From NCBI GenBank assembly GCA_023334545.1, contig JAADVB010000184.1, positions 1 to 38,454 of the forward strand: a stretch of 38,454 nt of DNA, in the 5' to 3' direction. Position numbers and translations under genes: made by a program. The DNA comes from Salisapilia sapeloensis. Lineage: Eukaryota > Oomycota > Peronosporomycetes > Peronosporales > Salisapiliaceae. The notes under the pieces are model-generated. The model saw nothing but the letters and a program-made list of their open reading frames with translations, did no database searches and had not been told where the DNA came from. How positions within the stretch are numbered: the first letter of the stretch is position 1; each line of letters opens with the position of its first letter. This document shows, in pieces, positions 29,662 through 38,454 of this stretch.

Positions 29662-31008
29662 ATGTCAAGCGAGGAAGAGTACGAGTTCGACTACAGTAGC
29701 GATGAGGACGAGGATATGGACGACCCTGAGGCCAACTTCATAGTCCAGATCCAGAACCAGTACTACGCTGCAAAGCAGTGCCTGGAGGATCATCCACCAG
29801 ACCACGCGACCGCTCTCGTCGAGTTTGAGAAAGTTTTGTCATTACAAGAGGCTGGCGAGGAGACCGACTGGGGTTTCAAAGCACTCAAGCGGATCGTCAA
29901 GCTCCTATTTGAGTCTGGAGAGCACACAAAGGCTATGGAACGGTATCAGGAACTGCTGGGCTACACCAAGAGCACAGTGACTCGGAACGTCGGTGAAAAA
30001 GGGATCAATGGCATCCTAGACTACGTTTCCACGTCCAAGAACTGGGACGTTCTCCAGCAATTCTATGAACAGACACTCGAGACGCTCAAGGAAGCTCGGA
30101 ACGAGCGTCTGTGGTTTAAAACAAACCTCAAACTAGGTAATTTGTTGTTTGAGATCGGAGACTTTAGTCGATTGCGCCAGATCATCAAAGAGCTTCTCGC
30201 ATCCTGCGATGAAGAAGAAGGAGACGACGGTGTCAAGAAGAACACGCAACTATTGGAAGTGTATGCTCTACAGATCCAAATGTACACGTCCCAAAAGGAC
30301 AACAAGAAGCTCGTGTCGATCTATGAAAAAGCGTTACGAACCAAGAGTGGAGTCGCCCACCCGCGTATCATCGGCGTCATCCGTGAATGCGGTGGCAAGA
30401 TGCACATGATGCAGCGTGACTGGGATCGTGCACGTAGTGATTTCTTTGAAGGTTTTAAAAGCTTTGATGAGGCAGGCGAGCCACGTCGTCTCCAGTGCCT
30501 CAAGTACTTGGTTCTCGCGAACATGCTGAGCGAGAGTCAGGTCAACGTCTTTGACAGTCAAGAAGCCAAGCCATACGAGAACGACAAAGAGATCACGGCC
30601 ATGACGCAGCTCACGTCTGCTTTCCTCCACGATGAGATCCGAGAGTTTGAACGACTCCTACGACACAACAAGAGCTCAATCCTAGCAGATCCGTTTATCA
30701 AGCACTACATCGACCGTCTACTACGTACGATCCGGAGCAAAGTGCTGCTAAAGATCGTCACTCCGTACAAACGCCTGACCCTGACATTCATCGCGAAAGA
30801 GCTGAACAATGTCAGTATCGATGAAGTCGAGTCGATCTTATCTGCTCTCGTGCTCGACAAGAAACTCGATGCCAAGATCGATCAAGTCGGCCAGACGCTC
30901 GTGATCGGTGGATCGACGTCCAATAAACTCAGTACAGCGTTGGAACAGTGGAGCACTAGTCTCCGTCGATTCCATGAAACGACTGCCACGCGTGTCACTG
31001 TCAGCTAA
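29662..31008 (+). CDS. CSN2: COP9 signalosome subunit 2
   Basis: 448 residues, almost the same length as human CSN2 (443). The acidic N-terminus (EEEYEFDYSSDEDEDMDD) is typical and binds cullin/RBX1 surfaces in other species. Conserved blocks follow in order: WGFKALKRIVKLLF, SAVTRN-like STVTRNVGEKGINGILDY, NERLWFKTNLKLG, TQLLEVYALQIQMYT, GVIRECGGKMHM, CLKYLVLANML and FDSQEAKPYENDKEI. The C-terminal PCI/winged-helix part spans about 260-420. CSN2 is a scaffold subunit of the CSN complex, which removes NEDD8 from cullins and so controls ubiquitin ligases. There is no intron. The gene converges with the MFS gene; the stops are 50 nt apart. Confidence 0.95.
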   Translation: MSSEEEYEFDYSSDEDEDMDDPEANFIVQIQNQYYAAKQCLEDHPPDHATALVEFEKVLSLQEAGEETDWGFKALKRIVKLLFESGEHTKAMERYQELLGYTKSTVTRNVGEKGINGILDYVSTSKNWDVLQQFYEQTLETLKEARNERLWFKTNLKLGNLLFEIGDFSRLRQIIKELLASCDEEEGDDGVKKNTQLLEVYALQIQMYTSQKDNKKLVSIYEKALRTKSGVAHPRIIGVIRECGGKMHMMQRDWDRARSDFFEGFKSFDEAGEPRRLQCLKYLVLANMLSESQVNVFDSQEAKPYENDKEITAMTQLTSAFLHDEIREFERLLRHNKSSILADPFIKHYIDRLLRTIRSKVLLKIVTPYKRLTLTFIAKELNNVSIDEVESILSALVLDKKLDAKIDQVGQTLVIGGSTSNKLSTALEQWSTSLRRFHETTATRVTVS

Positions 31009-31058
31009 AAAGAAATCTTGATCATTTTCTTACCTACAAAGCTTGCATTCTAAAGCGT

Positions 31059-33044
31059 TTAACAATTCTCTTGTTTCTTTGCCTCTCGCCTCGCCAGTAG
31101 CCACGCCGTGCCGATCCAAACGAGGCTCCAGACGGACCAAAAGAGACAGAAACGGAACCCGAGACGATAGCCACAAGCTTCATCACATGTATCGTCAAAG
31201 TCGTGACTCAAAACAAAGGACATGACAACGCCCGTCAAGTACGGAGATAAGGCGTATCCAAACAGGTTGAACGTCATGACACTGAGGGAAGACGCCAGTG
31301 CTCGATGAGTCGCTGGGACCGTCGACAAAAAGATGCCAGTGCATGCAGGCAGGATGGAACCGCCAAAGAAGAGCAGCAGCCATAGGAACGCTGCAGTCAG
31401 GTACAAATCGCTCAAAAACGTCGTCACTGCAGCGATAGCAAAGGCAGTTCCGCCCAATACCATGCACAGACCAAGCGCTCGAGCTCGTTGCTCCACGCCG
31501 AGGTACCCTCCAGCGCGATCGACGAGCCATCCACCGGCAAAGACACCGAGTATCGGACCGGTGCCGGCGATGACAACGAAGAGTGCGTTTACTACATATT
31601 TACTAGCATCTAGCGACTTGATCATGAAGATCGTGCTCCAGTACTGGACACCTGTGACGACAAAGTAGACTGCCGTGAGGCCAAAAACGAGCAGCCAGAA
31701 GATCGGCACTTGGATGAGTTCCCACATACCTTCCAGCACGTTTCCTTGCTGGAACTCCATCGCTTCGTTGAATTCGTCATCATAGTACGACTGTTCCACG
31801 AGTGACGGCGACCGCAACGGCGTCGACAAGAGCGTCTCCAACGCTCCGTATCGTGATGGAGAGGAGCGAGGAGGCTGGTCTTTGTCCGTGACGTCGCTCG
31901 TTCCCGACTCGAGTGTGCTCTGACGGAAACTCTGGCGTCGGTTCTCCATACTCTGTGGCGTGTGGTGGAGCTGCTGATTATGATGCAGCTGCTGGAATCC
32001 ACGCTGACTGCTGCCGCCAAACATAGCTGCACTGGCTAGAAGAACATCCTCCTCATCGTGTCGACTACGCAGAGGTGTTAGCAAAGCTTCGTCCTCCGGC
32101 ATACCTGTCCTATCCGTGTGCTCCGACACGGAGCGCGGAAGGGCTTTCTTCCATACTTCCAGCAGACTATTGTTACTTAGAGAATGACGACTGCTGTCTG
32201 AGGACGGTGGGGCCGTGTTGTGGCTTGTGATGGACGCAGCTTTCTCCAGTTCATTGTCTTCGTTGCTGCTGCTGCTACCACTGTTGCTCAGATCGACACT
32301 GGTCGCAGGACTGCGCGTGGCTTCGCTTCGAATGACCAGGTACTTGTCCGGTACGAAGAAGACGGCGACTGAGATGGGGCACATGGCCAGGAATTGAAGC
32401 GCAAATGGCCAGCGCCACGTTTCCATGTAGGCTGTTGGGACGACCCAGTTGGAAACTGTGCCGATAAAGTAGCCGACCATGACACCCATCGGGACACTGC
32501 CCTGGAGGTAGCTCATCCACCCCGCTACTTTTTCACGAGGCGCGTATTCATCGACCCATAGAGGCGTGTAGACACATGGGAAGGCTTGTGTGAATCCGAC
32601 CAGGGCACGTGCGGCGATCATGAGGTTCGCGCTGTTCGCTAGTCCGACCGGCGTGCAAGCCAGAATGAGCATGGCGAGGTTATTTAGAATGAGGGTGACG
32701 CCTAGCACAAGTCGAGGGCTAAAGCGCTGGAGTAGCATGGCACAGAGAGGGGAAGCAGCGGATAGAGCGAGGTAGACGACGCCACCAAGCGCTCCTTGTT
32801 GCTGGGCGGACATGCTGAGAGAGATACTCAGTTGATCCAAGAGACACGGGATGGCACCCGCCTCCAAGTAGACTACGACTTGGGTCAAGAGCAAGTACTT
32901 GAACAAGTACGAAGCTTCCGAACGCATGCGTTGGACGTACTTCTCACGCCTCTCTTCTCGCGTCATTTTATGATTCGAAAGACTAGCCGATTTGGCGGAC
33001 TGTGGAGCCGCCTGTGTCTTCACTGGCACCTCAAACGTAACCAT
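31059..33044 (-). CDS. MFS transporter, Spinster-like, with long cytosolic loop
   Basis: 661 residues from the ATG at 33044, the first ATG of the frame. Six membrane helices (about 50-230) and six more (about 445-650) are separated by a roughly 200-residue polar loop rich in Ser, Gln and His. Features such as RALVGFTQAFPCVYTPLWVDEY in TM4-5 and GPILGVFAGGWLVDRAGG in the C-terminal half fit the major facilitator superfamily. The closest pattern I recognise is the Spinster (sphingolipid/lysolipid) group, but the substrate cannot be read from sequence. The loop holds two acidic dileucine motifs, EDEALL (317-322) and EEDVLL (331-336), of the type that directs proteins to vacuoles or lysosomes. 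Divergent from the MaoC-like gene, 362 nt between starts. Confidence 0.78.
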   Translation of the reverse strand: MVTFEVPVKTQAAPQSAKSASLSNHKMTREERREKYVQRMRSEASYLFKYLLLTQVVVYLEAGAIPCLLDQLSISLSMSAQQQGALGGVVYLALSAASPLCAMLLQRFSPRLVLGVTLILNNLAMLILACTPVGLANSANLMIAARALVGFTQAFPCVYTPLWVDEYAPREKVAGWMSYLQGSVPMGVMVGYFIGTVSNWVVPTAYMETWRWPFALQFLAMCPISVAVFFVPDKYLVIRSEATRSPATSVDLSNSGSSSSNEDNELEKAASITSHNTAPPSSDSSRHSLSNNSLLEVWKKALPRSVSEHTDRTGMPEDEALLTPLRSRHDEEDVLLASAAMFGGSSQRGFQQLHHNQQLHHTPQSMENRRQSFRQSTLESGTSDVTDKDQPPRSSPSRYGALETLLSTPLRSPSLVEQSYYDDEFNEAMEFQQGNVLEGMWELIQVPIFWLLVFGLTAVYFVVTGVQYWSTIFMIKSLDASKYVVNALFVVIAGTGPILGVFAGGWLVDRAGGYLGVEQRARALGLCMVLGGTAFAIAAVTTFLSDLYLTAAFLWLLLFFGGSILPACTGIFLSTVPATHRALASSLSVMTFNLFGYALSPYLTGVVMSFVLSHDFDDTCDEACGYRLGFRFCLFWSVWSLVWIGTAWLLARREAKKQENC

Positions 33045-33406
33045 GGGTATCAATGGCGGTATAACTTGGCAATGATACAAGGAATTTAGGTAGAACAAAC
33101 GTTAGTCACTTGGACCGTGGCTCTCTTGTGTCTCGGGTTCTAGCTCGTTGCGATATTCCCTCGACACGTATCTTCTCAAGTGTGATGTCGAGCGAAATAA
33201 AAGGTCTGTGTGGCGTTTGGAAGTAGCGACACTAAAGAGTCTCTCCCGTTGATCTCCGCGATGAAGCGGATGATCGGAAGCTTTTTTAATGGGTGGGTGA
33301 TTTTACCACGTGTGGTCCATTCTCAGATCGTCCAGGCACGTAAACTTCAGATTTGTAATTCCACCTCGCAGGTGGATTCAGCAGGAAACGCACAAAACGA
33401 AAAAGG

Positions 33407-34617
33407 ATGATCCTGGCCGTCCTATTGCTCATTCTCATCGCGCTAGCGCTGCCAATACTCTTCATTGTCATCACGTGGGAACATGAACTCCTCCGCAAGT
33501 ACGTTTTCTGTATATAGACCGAAAAATATCATCAAAGGAGCGTTTGCACGTTACTAAACGCGCTTTTCTTGCTTGTAGGTACCCGATGCTTCCTGCACCG
33601 TCGGATTTAGGATCGAGGGAATTTGTCTGGCGTAGTTATTTGTCTCCATTGACACGCAGAGGATGGAAGAAGGCTGTTTTGGGCACGCCATGCCCTCGAA
33701 TTACACTGCACTGTCCGTTCGCATTGCTGTCGACAGACTTTGCCAAACTGACTACTTCGCTCGGCTTTGACGAGCTCAAGCTGGATGCTATCCCCAGTGT
33801 CTTTCCGCAGGCAGTGCTTAGCACTTTGCTACTGCAAATGGTTGGCAACTCCAACTTTCCTGCGAGCACACGACATTTGCGAGTTAAAGGCGTGAGTATC
33901 TGCCATGTCCGAAGCCTCGATATGCGCTTCCCGGACAAGGAGGTCAGCACAGAAGAGAATCCTTCGCAATTACACGTACTACTTATATCATTATATTAAA
34001 GTATTACTCTCTAATCGCCGCCATAGTGCTTGATGGTGCTAACGGACAAACGCTTCTTGGTCCACGAACTCGAATTCACAATTCAAACCGACCTATTGGA
34101 CTCGGGAGGTCTAGTATGGCAATCAACCACGCATCTTGCCGTGCCATATACACAAGAGAGCTTGGTCGTCCCACTCACGGAATCTGGCATCCGATTAGAC
34201 CAAGAGCTCATGGAAACAGTTTCAAAGGAGCCTGCACAAGATGTGATCAAGTGCACTCAGCGCAACTTTGATGAGTTTGAAAGCGTCAGTGTCTCGAACC
34301 TAACTGGCCATCGCAATGCATACACGCCCGTGATGTGGATGATAGGTCAAGTGATGTCGAAATTACAAAAGCGAGACCGGATGCCATCGCTGCCTCTATT
34401 GATTTCCAGTGAGTTGAAGGAGGAAGCTGGTAGAGTACCGATTGATACGTGCATGCAAGTGCACTCGTGGACGTCAAGTGAGACGGAGAAGCAAGATGTC
34501 AAGTTCCAGATCGAATGCGACGGTCATGGAATGGTGAACGGACTATTGCGGACGGTTGGATGGGTCACACGCAAGAGTCAGGTAGCTGAAGAAGATACTG
34601 AAACGACAGTAGTCTAA
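33407..34617 (+). CDS. Membrane-anchored MaoC/hot-dog-like protein (3 exons)
   Basis: Exons 33407-33498, 33579-33975 and 34027-34617 give 359 residues. Introns are 80 nt (donor GTACGT, branch TACTAAA-like) and 51 nt (donor GTACTA); all phases fit. Residues 2-23 are one strongly hydrophobic helix, most likely a signal anchor. The following region (DAIPSVFPQAVLSTLLLQ, then FPASTRHLRVKG, and later ELEFTIQTDLLDSGGLVWQS) resembles the double hot-dog acyl-CoA dehydratase/thioesterase-like proteins (MaoC-like) by pattern: proline-hydrophobic helix, then the charged HVRN-like strand, then the GLVW.S strand. A catalytic Asp/His pair was not confidently located, so enzyme activity is uncertain. A role in lipid metabolism at a membrane is inferred. 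Confidence 0.62.
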
Positions 34618-34727
34618 ATTTGCATTTGAAACGTGGAAACCAGTAAAACATGCTTCTATGGCAAACTCGAAATAGACGCAAGTAGACCATTTAAAGCTGA
34701 AACGGATGCCGCTTTTTACCTTTGACT

Positions 34728-34741
34728 CCATTTCGCTTTTT
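34728..34741 (+). promoter_or_regulatory. Oomycete initiator-like element of the SLC1-type gene
   Basis: CCATTTCGCTTTTT matches TCATTYYNCAWTTT at 12 of 14 positions and ends 15 nt before the ATG at 34757, so the leader would be very short. Confidence 0.4.
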
Positions 34742-34756
34742 CCTGCCATCGAAAGT

Positions 34757-36542
34757 ATGCCGTTCAAGCGATCCAAATCATCGCATAAAGGAGGCGAATT
34801 AGAATACGATAGCAACGGCGAGCAGATCGAGCATCCGAGTCATCCTCCGGTACGTTAAGTTTGTCTCCATCTACTCCTTCGAAGCATAGTAAATAGCTGA
34901 ATGTTAGAGTGTTGCGTTGTTACAGGATAATCGTAAGAACTCACTAGCAATGTCGCCTTCTGCCGATTTCTACACTGAGCCGACGGCAGTAGGGAATGAG
35001 AAAAAGTCTCATGCGTCTGGAGGGAACTCGGAGGACAATCCTCAGTCAGTTGAAGAACCTCTAGACCAGTTGGTGGAGCCAACGTACAAGACAGCTAGTA
35101 CAGTGTATACGATCGTCGGCGCGGTCCTCGGTCTCGGACTTGGTTGCTTATTGAACAAGTACAATCCGGGGAACATTACTGCGGAATGGATCGTTCTCTT
35201 TGGACGAATCTTTCGCAATTGCGTTGGCTGCCTCACCATTCCACTCGTGTTCACTTCCGTTTCGATCTGCTTTGCCAACCTCATCAATTCCCGTAAAACT
35301 CGTCCGGTGATGATGCGAATGATGGTCAGCTTAGCTCTACTCGCGATTAGTGCAACGGTGATATCTATCGGCATCAGCTTCTTGTTTACTTTGGGTTATG
35401 AAGCGCATGTAGGCCCTTCGATCGAAGGTGTTACGGCCCAGATCAAGTTGAAATGCCCCAATGACTTGTTCATCGATCAAGAGACAGGATTCTGTCATGC
35501 AACATCATTGAAAGATGCTGCCTTCCTTACTATCTCGAATATTACTGGCATTGTTGTCGTCGACCCGGACAAAGCTCGCGTGGATCTAACGTTCCCGGAG
35601 CAAGTTGCCATTTTCTTTGATAACGTCTTCGTGGAAAACATTGCCGATGCCTTCGCTACAGACCAGTTTCTTGGCGTTGTCGTCTTCAGTATCCTTGTGG
35701 GGGCATCGATCGTACTAACACAAGACTCCCTACGCGATGGTCAAGGTCGTGACAAAGAGAACAGCATGCTAGTTTTGCTCAAGCAGGTGAACATTGTGCT
35801 CGAAACGATTCTCACATGGATCATAGGATATGCACCTCTAGCAGTCTTCTCTGAGCTCACGTACGCCTTCATGATGGGCAGCTTGACCACTGAATTCATT
35901 GAACGCTGTGCGGTCTTCGTTGGAGCGCTTGGTGTTTCCTTGACCATCCATCTCCTAATAGTCTGCGTCGGCTATTTTATCTTGGTGGGCAAAAGTCCAA
36001 TGCATTTCTTCTGGCACTTGCTACCAGGACTGTTCTACTTCTTTTCGACAGGATCGTACATAGCTGCTCTGCCAGTTCTCATGCGATCGATTGAGAGCTC
36101 ACGCCAAATCTCCAGAACGTTGTGCCAATGCGCAATGTCAATAGGTATCGCCGTAAGCTCTTGTGGTGCAGGAGCATTTTACGTCACTGCCATCATCTAC
36201 ATGGCCTACACAGAAGGCAGAGCTGAGGAATTGAATGTGGGCAACGTGATCCTCCTGGTCGTTGTATCAACTCTCAGCTCGTTCGGAGATGCGCACGAAC
36301 AGGCTTCAGCTCGAACGACTGTCATGACGATCTGGATGCTCGTCATCGACACCGACCTGCCGCCTAGTGCATTCAACTACATCGTCCTTAGCGAATGGAT
36401 CATATCGCGCATGAGGCGTGTCCACAACGTTCTCGTTGTGTCGCTTGTGGCTCGCATCTTGGCTGACCAGCTCGATGAGACAGCTGAAGATGAAGAAGAC
36501 CGTCAGAGCGCCGGTCGAATTAGGCACGTGGGTTCCTACTAG
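34757..36542 (+). CDS. SLC1-type (dicarboxylate/amino acid symporter) transporter, divergent, 2 exons
   Basis: Exons 34757-34849 and 34926-36542 encode 569 residues. The 76-nt intron has donor GTACGT and acceptor ACAG, and both exons are in phase 0. The N-terminal 85 residues are polar. The membrane part follows the SLC1/DAACS fold: TM1-3 with FRNCVGCLTIPLVFTSVS, a Cys-containing extracellular loop, FATDQFLGVVVFSILVGAS, and re-entrant hairpin segments. Normal SLC1 proteins import acidic or neutral amino acids or dicarboxylates with Na+ or H+. Key coupling residues are replaced: the TM7 NMDGT motif reads SSCGAG (442-447), the HP1 serine-rich loop reads STGSYIAALPV, and the TM8 D-x3-D-R-x-R...NVxGD segment becomes EWIISRMRRVHNVLVV. 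Substrate and coupling ion are therefore uncertain. It follows the MaoC-like gene on the same strand by 139 nt. Confidence 0.85.
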
Positions 36543-36614
36543 AGTGGACATGTTATGCGAAGGACTCTTGATCAACTGCTAAACGCTAATCGGATACACA
36601 TTTTCTTTTTCTTA

Positions 36615-37139
36615 CTACCTATCCTTGAAGTCGATTGCCTGGTTGGCGAGCTGATCTGCTCGCTTATTGTCTGCCCTCAAAACGTGTTGGAAAGTAACTT
36701 TCTTCCCGACGGATTCCATCTGCGTGACCTCTTCTAGGCAGTCCCGATGGAGCTGCTTCAATTTAGCTGCTTTGACTTTATATTGGCCTTGCATTTGCCG
36801 AACAATGAGCTGCGAATCCATGTACACAACGAGTTCATCAAACTGATCAAGATGCTTCTCGGCGAGACCTAGCGCCAGTAAAAGTCCAGAATATTCCGCT
36901 CCGTTATTGGTTTCCTGGTCTCCCAAGTAGAGGCAAGATTCAGTAATCACTCGCTGCGTCTTTGGATCCATTAAAAGCGCACCACAGCCACTGAGACCAG
37001 GATTCCCGCGACTCGCACCATCTGCATACGCGTGCAAGATCAATGCTGTCTGCTCTGTCCCTGTCTGCGTACTCATAAACCGCCTCGCTGGCCTTAAGCA
37101 AGTTCGAGGATGCTTGCGCAGTAGAGTGATTGCCCGCAT
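36615..37139 (-). CDS. Type 1 ribonuclease H (RNase H1/RnhA-like)
   Basis: 174 residues from the first ATG of the frame at 37139. The catalytic DEDD set is complete: Asp40 (YADGASRGNPG), Glu82 (NNGAEYSG), Asp108 (VYMDSQLI) and Asp162 (RADNKRADQLANQA). It degrades the RNA strand of RNA-DNA hybrids, for example R-loops and primers. There is no hybrid-binding domain. Residues 1-21 are Arg-rich with no acidic residue, a likely mitochondrial presequence. A second ATG at 37076 (Met22, MSTQTG) would give a protein without it, so two isoforms from two starts are possible, as known for other RNases H1. It converges with the SLC1-type gene; the stops are 72 nt apart. No sign of a surrounding retroelement is seen, so a host gene is preferred over a transposon RNase H. 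Confidence 0.87.
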   Translation of the reverse strand: MRAITLLRKHPRTCLRPARRFMSTQTGTEQTALILHAYADGASRGNPGLSGCGALLMDPKTQRVITESCLYLGDQETNNGAEYSGLLLALGLAEKHLDQFDELVVYMDSQLIVRQMQGQYKVKAAKLKQLHRDCLEEVTQMESVGKKVTFQHVLRADNKRADQLANQAIDFKDR

Positions 37140-37601
37140 TCTTGATCTCGAGCACTTGTTTCGACTCGTATGCCGACCAACGAAAGCGAAAAAGTGCAAA
37201 GATGGCTTCACCGCATTTGACTTGGTTTTTGTATGCTATATGGAGTGAATACTTGATCTTTGTCCTTGGAGCTGCCATTCGGATCGATCTGATCGTTGTT
37301 CGTTTATGGAGGGACTTCGTCGATAGCCCGTTTCGCTAGCACGCCGTCCATGTTCGTGGTTGACATGTCTCTTTGAGCAAATCTAATCGGGAAATGATAC
37401 CTCGCGAAGGGCACGTAAGACCAGCATAGCACCACCTGCTTCCATGAATAGAGAGATTATATCTAATCTACTACCAGATCATTTTCAAGCACTACAGAGA
37501 CTACAAAAACTATGCTCGCTCAAATGTCAATCCTTAGCAATTAAAAAGTAATTTAGAATATTATTTTTTTAATAATTTTTTATAATTATTATATTAACAA
37601 G
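37140..37601. other. Intergenic, ending in a 61-nt A/T block before tRNA-Lys
   Basis: No gene is recognised. Bases 37539-37599 are A or T except for two G, directly upstream of the tRNA-Lys gene. Such blocks often precede RNA polymerase III genes. Confidence 0.45.
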
Positions 37602-37674
37602 CCCGTCTAGCTCAGTCGGTAGAGCGCAAGACTCTTAATCTTGTGGTCGTGGGTTCGAGCCCCACGGTGGGCGC
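37602..37674 (+). tRNA. tRNA-Lys (anticodon CTT)
   Basis: A complete cloverleaf: acceptor GCCCGTC with GGTGGGC, D arm with AGTCGGTAGAG, anticodon loop ACTCTTAAT centred on CTT, and T arm GTGGGTTCGAGCCCCAC. The discriminator is G; CCA is not encoded and no intron is present. It decodes AAG. It matches the strongly conserved eukaryotic tRNA-Lys(CUU) sequence. Confidence 0.95.
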
Positions 37675-37679
37675 TTCCT

Positions 37680-37684
37680 TTTTA
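37680..37684 (+). terminator. Pol III T5 terminator of tRNA-Lys
   Basis: A run of five T begins six bases after the discriminator of tRNA-Lys. Confidence 0.65.
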
Positions 37685-38454
37685 ATGCTGCGAAGCCTTT
37701 CCCTGTTCCCTGAAGATGGGGCTCGGTGGGGTAACTGTGTACCAATCGCTTTCGCAACAAGTTGACTAGCCTCTGAATTAGCTTTAAAACGCTCGCAAAA
37801 CATACATTTTATTCTAGATCATAGTTTTTAGCGAAGATTGGCCCAACAATTTCCTCAAGCATTAAACTGGTTAGCATGCATGGATCTTCACCGACTACAG
37901 TCAGTCGGTTTAGGATCTTGACAAAGAGAGAGCTTGTGCCAAGTATGACATCAAAATGGAAGCGAAAGCCAAGTTGAAGTTCAAAACAGCCGGACTCTAG
38001 ATTACTGGTAATACATCCTTTTTGTATCCGAAGGCAACTGCTCAATGTTGTCAAGTGGCTTAGCGGTATGCGCTAGCATAAAATAATCCAGCATCAATTG
38101 ACTGCTGAGATCAAGAGTCTACCAGCATAAGTTGTACCTACCAGATTTAGCTATATACTCATCCAGACTTTATTGTCCTTTGCATATGCTCCAGCACTAT
38201 CTCACGCACTGGTTTTTTTTCAAATGATCTTGCACACCCCTATAGTTGTATCCGTAGCCAACGGCACAATAATACCGATCGTTTCCTTATAAACCAGGGA
38301 CTACATTTGTCACGATAAACTTGTTGGAAACCAGCGCTTTGAGAGGAAACCATCAGTACTTGGCGTATGGAGATCAACTGACAGCAGATCATGGACACCT
38401 TAATATTGTTGTACATCCAACGATTATATGACGGTCTCATTACTGGTGGCAATG
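37685..38454. other. Right-end region, no gene recognised
   Basis: Only short frames occur. A plus-strand stretch near 38370-38420 reads like a decayed ankyrin-type helix (TADHGHLNIV), but the surrounding frame is not open, so no gene is called. Confidence 0.4.

Noticed and set aside
33045-33098. N-terminal extension of the MFS transporter
   Set aside because: It depends on a TTG start; the first ATG of the frame is at 33044.
37612-37803. Minus-strand 63-codon frame ending in a GLEPTTTRLRVLRSTD-like tail
   Set aside because: It is the antisense translation of the tRNA-Lys gene, a well-known artefact in protein databases.
38370-38420. Ankyrin-like segment at the right end
   Set aside because: Only about ten residues resemble an ankyrin helix and the frame is not open around it.
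1-38454. CRISPR array, insertion sequence, intact retrotransposon or rRNA genes
   Set aside because: No regularly spaced repeats, no terminal repeats with transposase or reverse transcriptase, and no rRNA-like sequence were seen; the window is eukaryotic nuclear DNA.

Overview
The window is nuclear DNA of an oomycete, most likely a member of the Peronosporales (Phytophthora or a downy mildew). The evidence is: a six-cysteine elicitin-like secreted protein; a plasma-membrane H+-ATPase with the large C-terminal-half insertion known from oomycetes; a fused pentafunctional AROM protein; a bZIP protein with a non-canonical basic region; very short introns (51-84 nt, GTAYGT-like donors, often CTAAC-like branch sites); very small gene spacing; and several matches to the oomycete initiator element. 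Species cannot be decided from the sequence alone.

Layout. Bases 1-1493 hold a tRNA-Val (minus) and otherwise no confident gene. Bases 1494-8963 are a dense block: elicitin-like protein (+), organellar RluB/RsuA-type pseudouridine synthase (-, four exons), AROM (+, two exons) and APH-1, a gamma-secretase subunit (-, three exons). Bases 9469-16281 carry a carnitine acetyltransferase (-) and the H+-ATPase (+), separated by a 1.5-kb shared upstream region. Bases 17296-25393 carry a bZIP factor (-), a FANCJ/BRIP1-like Fe-S helicase (+) and a Trp-repeat/IQ-motif protein (-). Bases 25561-26344 encode an EEF1AKMT4-like methyltransferase in three exons (+). Bases 26345-29661 are gene-poor and contain a broken EGF-like secreted-protein gene with five in-frame stops. 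Bases 29662-37139 are dense again: CSN2 (+), a Spinster-like MFS transporter (-), a membrane-anchored MaoC/hot-dog-like protein (+, three exons), a divergent SLC1-type transporter (+, two exons) and RNase H1 (-). A tRNA-Lys (+) and about 0.8 kb without a recognisable gene end the window.

Most genes are unrelated housekeeping functions: aromatic amino-acid synthesis, proton pumping, acyl-carnitine metabolism, DNA repair, rRNA modification and CSN/cullin control. The arrangement is alternating divergent and convergent pairs, not operons. Several genes appear broken until short introns are removed; AROM, RluB, APH-1, the methyltransferase, the MaoC-like gene and the SLC1 gene were all rejoined here by matching splice sites and reading phase.

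I did not find a clearly new biological system. The most unusual items are the SLC1-like transporter that has lost the family's ion-coupling motif, the EGF-like relic broken only by nonsense codons, and the AROM intron whose retention would leave a tetrafunctional protein.
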